A DNA stretch of 64,000 nucleotides from Anaeromusa acidaminophila DSM 3853 (GTDB taxonomy: Bacteria; Bacillota; Negativicutes; Anaeromusales; Anaeromusaceae). Under the pieces are notes generated by a model. It did not search any database and was not told the DNA's origin. It saw only the letters and a program-made list of their open reading frames with translations. A program made the translations under genes and the position numbers. Shown one piece after another: positions 57,930-64,000 of this stretch. Position 1 is the first letter of the stretch; each line of letters opens with the position of its first letter. Location of the stretch: assembly GCF_000374545.1 (NCBI RefSeq), contig NZ_KB894600.1, positions 1 through 64,000 of the forward strand, in the 5' to 3' direction.

Positions 57930-59195
57930 TCAATTTCCAATCATAATATTGAGTATTTCCACATCAGTAGTTTTCATACCACAGCAGCCCATGCGTCCAA
58001 TATTTCGCAAAGTCTGCTCATAATCCTTCTCTACCAAACCTTCGCCAAAGGGAAAAAATCGCTCCCGTTTAGCCAGCTCATACCCCATAATCCCGGCATC
58101 TACGGCGCTGGATATTTTCGCCGCGCAGGAAGCCTTCGCACCGTCGCAGACAATACCGCCTACATTCCCCAACGAATTAATCAGGGTCCTGCCGATGACG
58201 TCATAATCGCCGCCCTGCAGATACGCAATGCCGCAGGCCGCAGCCGCTCCAGCGGAAACAGCGCCGCAATACGCTGAAAGATTGCCGATATAGCGCTTTT
58301 GATGCAGAGAAAGAAGGTTCGCCAAGACAAGGGCCCGGTACAACCGTTCCTCGCCGATGCCCAGTTCCTGAGCGTATACGACCACCGGCATAGTACAGGT
58401 AATTCCCTGATTACCGCTGCCGGAGTTAATCACTACCGGCATAGCACAACCGTTCATACGCGCATCGGAGCCGGCCGCCGCCGCCGCGCGAGCCTTCGTT
58501 CGCACATCGTCGCAGCCGCTTTCCAAAAAGGTACGTCCCACCTGCGCTCCCCAGGGATTTTTCAAACCTTCTTCCGAGATGGCGGAGTTGCAAGCAATCT
58601 GTCTAGAAATAATATCTCGTACATCTTCTAGTCGTACCTCATCAGCAAAACAGAGGATGTCCTGAATCGTAAGCTGACTCTTATCTCCAAAAGTTGAGGT
58701 CGCCAGTTCCGGCTGCGAGAAAAGAAGCTCTCCGTTTTTTTCGATACGACAGATGTGATTATGCCTTGTTCTCACCTCTACCGCAGCGGTTTGAAAACCC
58801 GCTTTGACTTCCACTCGGATAAAGAGATTTTCCTCTCCCTCTTCCAATTCGCAACGGCAAATGCCCTGCGCCGTCAATTGACGCGCCATTTCTATTTGCT
58901 CCGGCGTCACTTGGCTGATAACCTCTAGTTCCCGTTCGGCCTGACCGGCGACAACCCCGATTACCGCAGCAGCGGCTACGCCTTTTTGCCCTCCCGAATT
59001 AGGAACAACAACGCCCTTCACATTTTTAATGATATTGCCGCTACAGCGAGCCAGCATTTCCTCCGGCATCTGGCCCAACGCTTCTCTGGCTTTTGCCGCC
59101 GCAAAGGCGATGGCAATCGGCTCGGTGCAGCCCATGGCCGGAATCAATTCCCCTTTTAAGATGGTCAAATAATTGTCATATTGCTTTGCATCCAT
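57930..59195 (-). CDS. L-cysteine desulfidase family protein (CyuA/UPF0597)
   Basis: A 421-residue UPF0597 protein. These proteins are related to the alpha chain of iron-sulfur serine dehydratase and, in Methanocaldococcus and E. coli (CyuA), break L-cysteine to sulfide, ammonia and pyruvate. Conserved Cys residues that bind the cluster are visible in GCTEPIAIAF (about 22-31), SGSGNQGIT (about 270) and GGIVCDGAKASCA (about 343-355). It is flanked by an MFS gene and an ATC-hydrolase-family gene, so the cluster probably degrades cysteine or a precursor. Start ATG at 59195 with GGAGAGGAGC upstream. Confidence 0.85.
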   Translation of the reverse strand: MDAKQYDNYLTILKGELIPAMGCTEPIAIAFAAAKAREALGQMPEEMLARCSGNIIKNVKGVVVPNSGGQKGVAAAAVIGVVAGQAERELEVISQVTPEQIEMARQLTAQGICRCELEEGEENLFIRVEVKAGFQTAAVEVRTRHNHICRIEKNGELLFSQPELATSTFGDKSQLTIQDILCFADEVRLEDVRDIISRQIACNSAISEEGLKNPWGAQVGRTFLESGCDDVRTKARAAAAAGSDARMNGCAMPVVINSGSGNQGITCTMPVVVYAQELGIGEERLYRALVLANLLSLHQKRYIGNLSAYCGAVSAGAAAACGIAYLQGGDYDVIGRTLINSLGNVGGIVCDGAKASCAAKISSAVDAGIMGYELAKRERFFPFGEGLVEKDYEQTLRNIGRMGCCGMKTTDVEILNIMIGN

Positions 59196-59230
59196 ACTTA
59201 CCTGCTCCTCTCCCGCCTGTCAAAACGACT

Positions 59231-59734
59231 CTATGCTTTTTTAAAGAAAGAAATTTGGCAGGTAGGACAGCCGTTAGCAATGGTATCGCCCAGATGGAAA
59301 TCATAACCCATGGCTTTGGCAATGCCCCGATCGCCGTCCATAGCCATATCACAAAGCTTCTCGCAGGTTTCATCGTCAAATCCCAAATCCTGCCAAGCTT
59401 TCAAAAGAGGACAATGATGAAACTCCAGATCAATTCGATCTGCGCTTTTGCTTTTAAATTCTACTTCAAAGGTCTTAACCACGTTCGGAGAGAAAAACGT
59501 ATCCGCAAAAGAAGTCACATCCTCCGGATCCGGACACTGCGCTTTAATTTCCGCGCCTTGGATCAATCCCGTTTCCGCGATAGCCGCGCGAATAATTTCT
59601 TCCATTTCCTTCGCCTTGCCAGCTTTGCAAGCATGCGTATACGTTAGGCCCGTCCAGGTAGCCCGATGACCGATAGCCCCTCTTTGAATATCTACCACCG
59701 CGTCGCCTTTAATGCTAATTTTGTTATCAATCAT
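59231..59734 (-). CDS. L-2-amino-thiazoline-4-carboxylic acid hydrolase-family protein
   Basis: About 167 residues from an ATG at 59734, with GGAG seven bases upstream; the longer frame to 59806 starts in an AT-rich region. The segment EFHHCPLLKAW, followed by KLCDMAMDGDRG and the C-terminal IANGCPTCQISF, matches the ATC-hydrolase family, in which a His and Cys residues open the thiazoline ring to give N-carbamoyl-L-cysteine. In Pseudomonas a further amidohydrolase finishes the job, and no such gene is next to it here. It precedes the cysteine desulfidase gene, so cysteine is the likely common metabolite. Homologues without cysteine links are known in Firmicutes. Confidence 0.72.
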   Translation of the reverse strand: MIDNKISIKGDAVVDIQRGAIGHRATWTGLTYTHACKAGKAKEMEEIIRAAIAETGLIQGAEIKAQCPDPEDVTSFADTFFSPNVVKTFEVEFKSKSADRIDLEFHHCPLLKAWQDLGFDDETCEKLCDMAMDGDRGIAKAMGYDFHLGDTIANGCPTCQISFFKKA

Positions 59735-59857
59735 TGTCATTCTCCTTTCAAAATTGAAAACTCCAAAACGGCATTTGATATGATCACAACAACAACAAAA
59801 AACCATATTCCATAGCTTTTAAAGTTATAACAAGCAAGGTTCTGCAGCACTTTGCTT

Positions 59858-59876
59858 GTCGTAATCATATCACGAC
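59858..59876. promoter_or_regulatory. Candidate GntR operator near the ATC-hydrolase gene
   Basis: A 19-bp imperfect dyad GTCGTAATCATATCACGAC. Its right part, TCATATCACGA (59865-59875), recurs in inverted form at 59989-59999 (TCGTGATATGA). The two sites lie in the 350-base gap (59734-60086) between the divergent ATC-hydrolase and GntR genes. Confidence 0.6.
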
Positions 59877-59988
59877 TTAATTCTTTAATCAATATATTTT
59901 CTGTCTTTTCTCATTGTGTAGCAAAATTCTTTTGAAATTAACGTTTTTATTCATTTTATGTTTACAAAAGTTGTACTTTTACTAATTT

Positions 59989-59999
59989 TCGTGATATGA
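59989..59999. promoter_or_regulatory. Second GntR candidate site
   Basis: TCGTGATATGA, the exact inverse of 59865-59875, 113 bases away and about 30 bases upstream of the -35 box of the GntR promoter (60030). Spacing would permit looping between the two sites. Confidence 0.55.
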
Positions 60000-60029
60000 C
60001 TAGAATTCGACGTTTTCTTCTCGCCTTCA

Positions 60030-60058
60030 TTGACTTGCCTTTTCTTTAACCCTATAAT
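60030..60058 (+). promoter_or_regulatory. Promoter of the GntR gene
   Basis: TTGACT (60030-60035) and consensus TATAAT (60053-60058) with a 17-base spacer, 27 bases upstream of the start codon. Confidence 0.8.
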
Positions 60059-60085
60059 AAAAGTAGCATAGCAAGGAGATAAACA

Positions 60086-60715
60086 ATGACGAAACATCCT
60101 AACGACTCGCTAAAGCAGCAAGTATACAACGATCTTTTTTCTGATATCATCAACGGCAACTATCCCGCCGATACCATCCTGACCGAAAAATTCCTCATGG
60201 AAAAATATAATGTCAGCCGCGCCCCTATCCGTGAAGCCCTGACCCAGTTAACAGGCACGCGTCTATTGTCCAGCATTCCGCGGCAAGGCTATAAAATTCT
60301 CCAGCCAAGCGCCGAGCAGCTGCTGGAGGTCATTCGCTTCCGTTCGGCTTTAGAATGTTCTTTTTTGGAAATGTACCGCAGTTATATCGATGCCGCGTGG
60401 ATCCAAGAATTGCGCAGCATCTGCATCAACTACAACAACTGCCCCAGCGGCGATTTCATGTCGCATTGGCGCTACAACTGCGAATTCCACTTAAAGCTTT
60501 TTTCCATCTACGGCAATCATTACGCATATAAGTTATTAGAAGACGCTTTAAACATCCAAACGATCTTCTTTGTACAAAAGCAGCACTCCGCTTCGATGGA
60601 CCTGCATTTAGCCTTGGTCGATTATCTGGAAAAAGGCGAAATTAAAATGGCCGTATCCATTTTAAAAGCTGACATTGAACATCTGATGCTTTCTTTTAGC
60701 CCTCCCGCTTCTTAA
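60086..60715 (+). CDS. GntR-family regulator (FCD/FadR type) for the cysteine cluster
   Basis: A 209-residue regulator. The winged helix (about 10-75) has EKYNVSRAPIREALTQL and PRQGYKIL typical of the FadR/FCD group, and the C-terminal FCD domain is all-helical with metal-binding His in HLKLF and HLALVDYL. FadR-type regulators sense acids; it is divergent from the ATC-hydrolase, cysteine desulfidase and MFS genes and probably represses them through the TCGTGATATGA sites. AAGGAG precedes the ATG. Confidence 0.88.
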   Translation: MTKHPNDSLKQQVYNDLFSDIINGNYPADTILTEKFLMEKYNVSRAPIREALTQLTGTRLLSSIPRQGYKILQPSAEQLLEVIRFRSALECSFLEMYRSYIDAAWIQELRSICINYNNCPSGDFMSHWRYNCEFHLKLFSIYGNHYAYKLLEDALNIQTIFFVQKQHSASMDLHLALVDYLEKGEIKMAVSILKADIEHLMLSFSPPAS

Positions 60716-60722
60716 ATTAAGC

Positions 60723-60764
60723 AGCCGGCGCGCACGTCCTCCCGACGTGCGCGCCGGCTTTTCT
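60723..60764 (+). terminator. Terminator of the GntR gene
   Basis: A 16-bp GC-rich stem (60723-60738 with 60744-60759), 5-base loop, then TTTTC. Confidence 0.9.
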
Positions 60765-60800
60765 ATATCGTGTTCAGCAATAACTTTTTTCCAGGCCCTA

Positions 60801-60854
60801 TTGACAATCATTCTCTTTTGATAAATAATATTAATCAACGGATATATATTATCC
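60801..60854 (+). promoter_or_regulatory. ahpC promoter with two overlapping dyads
   Basis: TTGACA (60801-60806) and AATAAT (60824-60829) are 17 bases apart. The dyad TTGAT...ATCAA (60818-60838) covers the -10 box and GGATA...TATCC (60840-60854) follows. Both are AT-rich repressor-type sites in the position expected for PerR/Fur-like control, though neither matches the PerR box closely. Confidence 0.6.
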
Positions 60855-60883
60855 ATAAAAATATTATTTAGGAGGTTGTTACT

Positions 60884-61447
60884 ATGTCATTAGTTGGTAC
60901 TGAAGTAAAGCCGTTTACTGCACAGGCTTATAAAAATGGAAATTTCATCGAGGTAACTGAGCAAAATTTCAAGGGATCTTGGAGTGTACTTTGCTTCTAT
61001 CCCGCCGATTTCACCTTCGTCTGCCCGACCGAATTAGAAGATTTGCAAGACCAATATGAGGCCCTCCAAAAACTGGGCGTAGAAGTATATTCCGTATCAA
61101 CCGATACGCACTTCACCCATAAAGCATGGCATGACACATCAGAAACCATTGGCAAGATTACGTATCCTATGATCGGCGATCCTTCCCATACCTTGTCCAG
61201 AAATTTTGAAGTCCTCATCGAAGAAGCCGGTCTAGCTGACCGCGGCACATTTATCATTGATCCCGACGGCGTCATTCAGGCCGTAGAAATCAATGCTGGC
61301 GGCATTGGTCGCGATGCCAGCACGCTGCTAAATAAAATCAAAGCGGCTCAATATGTTCGCAACAATCCCAACGAAGTTTGCCCAGCCAAATGGAAAGAAG
61401 GCGCAGCAACGTTGAAACCCAGTTTAGATCTAGTCGGAAAGATTTAA
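60884..61447 (+). CDS. ahpC: Alkyl hydroperoxide reductase AhpC (typical 2-Cys peroxiredoxin)
   Basis: A 187-residue peroxiredoxin. The peroxidatic Cys is in FTFVCPTE (about residue 47) and the resolving Cys in EVCPAKW (about 166), with the Thr/Arg catalytic helpers in place. It reduces peroxides and is itself reduced by AhpF, whose gene follows 12 bases later. AGGAGG precedes the ATG. The length equals E. coli AhpC (187). In a strict anaerobe it protects from oxygen exposure. Confidence 0.95.
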   Translation: MSLVGTEVKPFTAQAYKNGNFIEVTEQNFKGSWSVLCFYPADFTFVCPTELEDLQDQYEALQKLGVEVYSVSTDTHFTHKAWHDTSETIGKITYPMIGDPSHTLSRNFEVLIEEAGLADRGTFIIDPDGVIQAVEINAGGIGRDASTLLNKIKAAQYVRNNPNEVCPAKWKEGAATLKPSLDLVGKI

Positions 61448-61459
61448 GGAGCGATGCAC

Positions 61460-62986
61460 ATGTTACTGGATGCAGAAATCAGAGCGCAGCTCTCACAATA
61501 CCTCCCCTTATTGGAAAGTGAAATAACCATCACCGCAAACGCAGCTGCGGACGCTGCGTCCAAAAACATGACCGCTTTGGTAGAGGAACTCGCTTCCTTG
61601 TCTCCTAAAATCAACTGGGAAGAAGGAGTTTTACCGCGAAGTCCTAGTTTTCGCATACAGCAAAAAGGAGCTGCCGGCGGCATTGTGTTCGCCGGCATTC
61701 CTTTAGGTCATGAGTTTACTTCTTTAGTTTTAGCCTTGCTTCAAGTAAGCGGACGGCCTCCCAAAGTGGAAGATCGCCTGATTCGTCGAATCCAAGCGCT
61801 GTCCGGCCCTCTTCATTTCGAGTCTTATATTAGTCTCAGCTGCCATAACTGCCCGGAAGTCGTCCAAGCGCTAAATGCCATGAGCGCCCTTAATCCCGCC
61901 GTCACACATACCATGATCGACGGCGCTCTTTTTCAAGCAGAAGTAGAAGCTAAAAACATCTTGGCCGTGCCCTCCGTCTTCTTGAACGGAACCCCTTTTA
62001 GCAACGGCAGAATGTCCTTAGAACAAATTCTTGATCAAGTAGCCCCTGTCGTTACAGAAGAGCCGGAAAACGCCTCGCCTTTTGACGTACTCGTTATCGG
62101 CGGAGGCCCGGCTGGCGCTAGCGCTGCTATTTACGCCGCGCGCAAAGGCATTCGCACCGGCATGATAGCTGACAAAATCGGCGGCCAAGTCAACGATACC
62201 CTGGGCATCGAAAATCTAATTGGCATTCCCTACACCGAAGGCCCCGAAGTCGCTGCAAACTTGGCAAAGCACTTGCAACAATATCCCATCGAATCCCTCC
62301 AAGGACAACGCGCTAAAAGCTTGCTTCCTGGGAATCTTCTAGAAATCGAATTAGAAAACGGCCGCCGTTTGCAAAGCAAAACGGTAATTATCGCTACTGG
62401 CGCAGCCTGGAAACAGCTCGGCATCCCTGGCGAAAAAGAATTTCGCAATAAAGGAGTAGCCTATTGTCCTCACTGTGACGGACCGATCTTCAAAGGAAAA
62501 CGGCTTGCCGTCATCGGCGGAGGAAACTCCGGCGTCGAAGCGGCCATTGATTTAGCCGGTTTGGCGGCTCATGTAACGCTTTTAGAATTCACCGAGGCGC
62601 TAAAAGCAGATCAAGTTTTGCAAGAACGCCTTCGAAGTCTGCCTAACGTTACGATTCTAACGAACGCAGAAACAGTGGAAATCACCGGTCAGGACAAAGT
62701 AACCGGCCTTGCCTACCAAAACCGAGCCACCCAGGAAATATACCATTTGAACTTAGAAGGAGTTTTCATCCTTGTAGGCCTGGCGCCCAATACAGCCTGG
62801 CTCGAAAACACCATCGCCCGAAACCGTTGCGGCGAAATTATTACAGACAGCCGTGGCGCCACAAACATAAGCGGCGTATTTGCCGCTGGCGACTGCACGG
62901 ACAGCCCCTATAAGCAAATTATTATTTCCATGGGTTCCGGCGCTACAGCCGCCCTAGGAGCATTTGATCACCTGCTGCGAACGTAA
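61460..62986 (+). CDS. ahpF: Alkyl hydroperoxide reductase subunit F (AhpF)
   Basis: About 508 residues. ATG at 61460 is chosen because AAGGAG lies eight bases upstream; an ATG at 61454 is too close. The N-terminal glutaredoxin-like double fold holds LSCHNCPEV (about 127-135) and passes electrons to AhpC. The thioredoxin-reductase-like part has an FAD loop GGGPAGASAA (about 210), the redox pair CPHCDGP (about 340) and NADH loop GGGNSGVEAA. It uses NADH to reduce AhpC. Length and plan match E. coli AhpF (521). It is cotranscribed with ahpC. Confidence 0.95.
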   Translation: MLLDAEIRAQLSQYLPLLESEITITANAAADAASKNMTALVEELASLSPKINWEEGVLPRSPSFRIQQKGAAGGIVFAGIPLGHEFTSLVLALLQVSGRPPKVEDRLIRRIQALSGPLHFESYISLSCHNCPEVVQALNAMSALNPAVTHTMIDGALFQAEVEAKNILAVPSVFLNGTPFSNGRMSLEQILDQVAPVVTEEPENASPFDVLVIGGGPAGASAAIYAARKGIRTGMIADKIGGQVNDTLGIENLIGIPYTEGPEVAANLAKHLQQYPIESLQGQRAKSLLPGNLLEIELENGRRLQSKTVIIATGAAWKQLGIPGEKEFRNKGVAYCPHCDGPIFKGKRLAVIGGGNSGVEAAIDLAGLAAHVTLLEFTEALKADQVLQERLRSLPNVTILTNAETVEITGQDKVTGLAYQNRATQEIYHLNLEGVFILVGLAPNTAWLENTIARNRCGEIITDSRGATNISGVFAAGDCTDSPYKQIIISMGSGATAALGAFDHLLRT

Positions 62987-62988
62987 AA

Positions 62989-63024
62989 AAGAGGCCGCAT
63001 CACATGGATGCGGCCTCTTAACCT
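62989..63024 (+). terminator. Terminator of ahpCF
   Basis: AAGAGGCCGCAT (62989-63000) pairs with 63008-63019 around a 7-base loop, followed by a T-rich run. It also faces the minus-strand small protein gene ending at 63045. Confidence 0.85.
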
Positions 63025-63044
63025 TTTATCTTCTTTACACGCCC

Positions 63045-63356
63045 CTAAAACGGCTCTATTTGAAGATTTTCATACCCGCTAAACGCCGTCAATACTCCAG
63101 CTAAGGCGTTTTCAACATTTTCCAAAGTTACTAGTCTTATATCATGGCGATTTGTCAAATGAAGGTCAAACGCAAAAACATGTCGATTGTTTTCAACATA
63201 TGTCCGGTTATTACCAACATCAATATGAGATATCACTTTTTCGCGAAACAAGCAGCAAGCTATCTCTTTATAAAGATCCATATTATTTTCGATCGCTTCT
63301 GTTGTTTCAATTCTAACGGAAAAAACCTTCTTAACTTCATTACAAGAGTTGCACAT
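63045..63356 (-). CDS. Small cysteine-containing protein of unknown function, Fur-box promoter
   Basis: About 103 residues, not recognised. The ATG at 63356 has AAGGAG seven bases upstream. The protein starts MCNSCNEVKK, with a CxxC pair that could bind a metal, and has a further Cys pair (ACC, about 33). The rest is an alpha/beta mix with no signal or membrane helix. Its promoter (63414-63442) overlaps a Fur-like box, so expression may follow iron. It is convergent with ahpF, between oxidative stress genes and two loopless palindromes. Confidence 0.65.
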   Translation of the reverse strand: MCNSCNEVKKVFSVRIETTEAIENNMDLYKEIACCLFREKVISHIDVGNNRTYVENNRHVFAFDLHLTNRHDIRLVTLENVENALAGVLTAFSGYENLQIEPF

Positions 63357-63413
63357 ACATTCACTCCTTATCATTCAACAAATTCGCAACAACTTTTTCC
63401 TAAATTCATATTA

Positions 63414-63447
63414 ACTATACCATTGTTGAAATCGATAATCAATATCG
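63414..63447 (-). promoter_or_regulatory. Promoter with overlapping Fur-like box
   Basis: On the minus strand TTGATT (63437-63442) and TATAGT (63414-63419) with a 17-base spacer drive the small Cys protein gene. CGATAATCAATATCG (63433-63447) matches the Fur consensus in 11 of 14 scored positions and lies on the -35 box. Confidence 0.65.
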
Positions 63448-63520
63448 TTTTATTGTTTTAAATATGAAAAAAAGCCTGCATCTCTACATACCCTTGAAAT
63501 CGCTGGCCCTGTAATTACTT

Positions 63521-63556
63521 ATTGATGCAATGCACCGATCGGTGCATTGCATCAAT
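63521..63556. repeat. 36-bp perfect palindrome without loop
   Basis: ATTGATGCAATGCACCGA (63521-63538) is followed immediately by its exact reverse complement to 63556. It contains no spacer and no T-run, so it is not a normal terminator. It lies in the gene-free stretch 63374-63770 (396 bases), which otherwise holds a promoter and a 16-bp palindrome. Confidence 0.85.
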
Positions 63557-63633
63557 TAAAACCTTTAAAACTAACTCCCGTTTGGCAAATCGTTAAAAGA
63601 CAGCTATTCATGCAAGAAGCACTGCAGCCCGCC

Positions 63634-63649
63634 AAGCAGACGTCTGCTT
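63634..63649. repeat. 16-bp perfect palindrome without loop
   Basis: AAGCAGACGTCTGCTT is its own reverse complement. It lies 77 bases from the end of the 36-bp palindrome and 120 bases downstream of the ettA stop. Chance occurrence is possible at this length. Confidence 0.6.
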
Positions 63650-63769
63650 CATAACGCAACAGCACACCCTTCGATCTCTTCAACTACTGACAAAAGGTGC
63701 ATAACCCACTTCTCTGTGCGCCAAACTTCGCTTTTTTGACTGCAAAAATTCGATGTTTTTAGCAGCTTC

Positions 63770-64000
63770 CTAACGGGTAAGTTTTCTGAACTTCAGTCGA
63801 TGCGGCTGATCGGCTTCTTTGCCAAGGCGTTTTTTGCGATCGGCTTCGTACTCTGAGTAGTTCCCCTCAAAGAAGGTCACGACGGAATCACCCTCAAAAG
63901 CCATGATGTGACTTGCGATGCGATCAAGGAACCAGCGGTCATGGCTGATGACCAACACGCAACCGGCAAAGTTCTCCAATGCATCTTCCAGGGCCCGCAT
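63770..64000 (-). CDS. ettA: EttA, energy-dependent translational throttle (3' end, partial)
   Basis: The minus strand ends with 76 residues of an ABC-F protein, open to the window edge. ISHDRWFLDRIASHI (the switch His of the second ATPase) and the C-terminal GNYSEYEADRKKRLG are the EttA signature, which sets it apart from other ABC-F proteins. EttA binds the ribosomal E site and gates translation by ATP/ADP ratio. The Met at the window edge is internal, so the gene continues beyond 64000. The stop is TAG at 63770. Confidence 0.85.
   Translation of the reverse strand: MRALEDALENFAGCVLVISHDRWFLDRIASHIMAFEGDSVVTFFEGNYSEYEADRKKRLGKEADQPHRLKFRKLTR

Noticed and set aside
63521-63556. Terminator of ettA
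   Set aside because: It lies over 210 bases past the stop, has no loop and no U-run.

Overview
The window reads as chromosome from a diderm Firmicute, most likely a Negativicutes/Sporomusaceae-type anaerobe (Anaeromusa/Sporomusa relatives are a guess, not a database result). Two things point there together. Firmicute-style genes and signals are everywhere: sigma-A promoters of the TTGACA-17-TATAAT type, strong Shine-Dalgarno sites, intrinsic terminators, HxlR, MarR and MocR regulators, and a DynA-like tandem dynamin. At the same time there are clear outer-membrane proteins: an autotransporter ending in Phe and a coiled-coil/beta-barrel export protein. I saw no rRNA, tRNA, CRISPR array or prophage.

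Layout. 1-261: end of an IS3/IS150-like element. 298-5361: operon of a zinc-motif UroD-type methyltransferase, an amino-acid-type ABC transporter and an SDR, with a terminator inside its leader. 5402-6913: PAS-PAS-GGDEF cyclase. 7071-9747: arsenic-type cluster (MarR, ArsP-like permease, ArsN2-like acetyltransferase, Fe-S reductase). 9895-22555: housekeeping genes (HAD, PEP synthase, LOG, a short RlmN/Cfr-like radical SAM enzyme behind an attenuator, tandem dynamin, membrane-anchored methyltransferase, RluA, polysaccharide deacetylase, Fsr-like MFS). 22680-24541: conserved unknown, pirin, and a Fur-boxed 37-residue microprotein. 24646-27556: vitamin B6 salvage set (ECF S component, pyridoxine kinase, divergent MocR/PdxR). 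27640-34967: AT-rich methyltransferase; HxlR with nitroreductase; isoaspartyl dipeptidase with YjiG/YjiH under a perfect sigma-54 promoter and a neighbouring enhancer-binding protein; flavodoxin and tautomerase genes whose promoter carries the same 43-bp operator as the nitroreductase; then an ACP and a GNAT/acyl-CoA-ligase fusion.

37790-46856 is the most distinctive region. It is one minus-strand operon for a PilZ-controlled, probably O-acetylated exopolysaccharide: coiled-coil/beta-barrel outer-membrane exporter, BcsA-like synthase with PilZ, a BcsB-like anchored periplasmic protein of unknown family, an AlgI-type MBOAT, an AlgJ/DHHW-type SGNH protein and a GH5 glycanase. No BcsC, AlgE or AlgK homologue is evident; the coiled-coil barrel probably takes that role. 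The GGDEF protein at 5402 could supply cyclic di-GMP, but that link is not proved.

46993-64000: autotransporter; SDR, acetoacetate-decarboxylase-like and duplicated membrane protein genes beside an unusual LuxR-type regulator; secreted amidohydrolase; membrane protein; L,D-transpeptidase; a cysteine-catabolism set (MFS, L-cysteine desulfidase family, ATC-hydrolase family, divergent GntR); ahpC-ahpF; a Fur-boxed cysteine-containing small protein; two loopless perfect palindromes; and the 3' end of ettA. Starts were moved to internal codons where a Shine-Dalgarno sequence supports it; each such case is stated.
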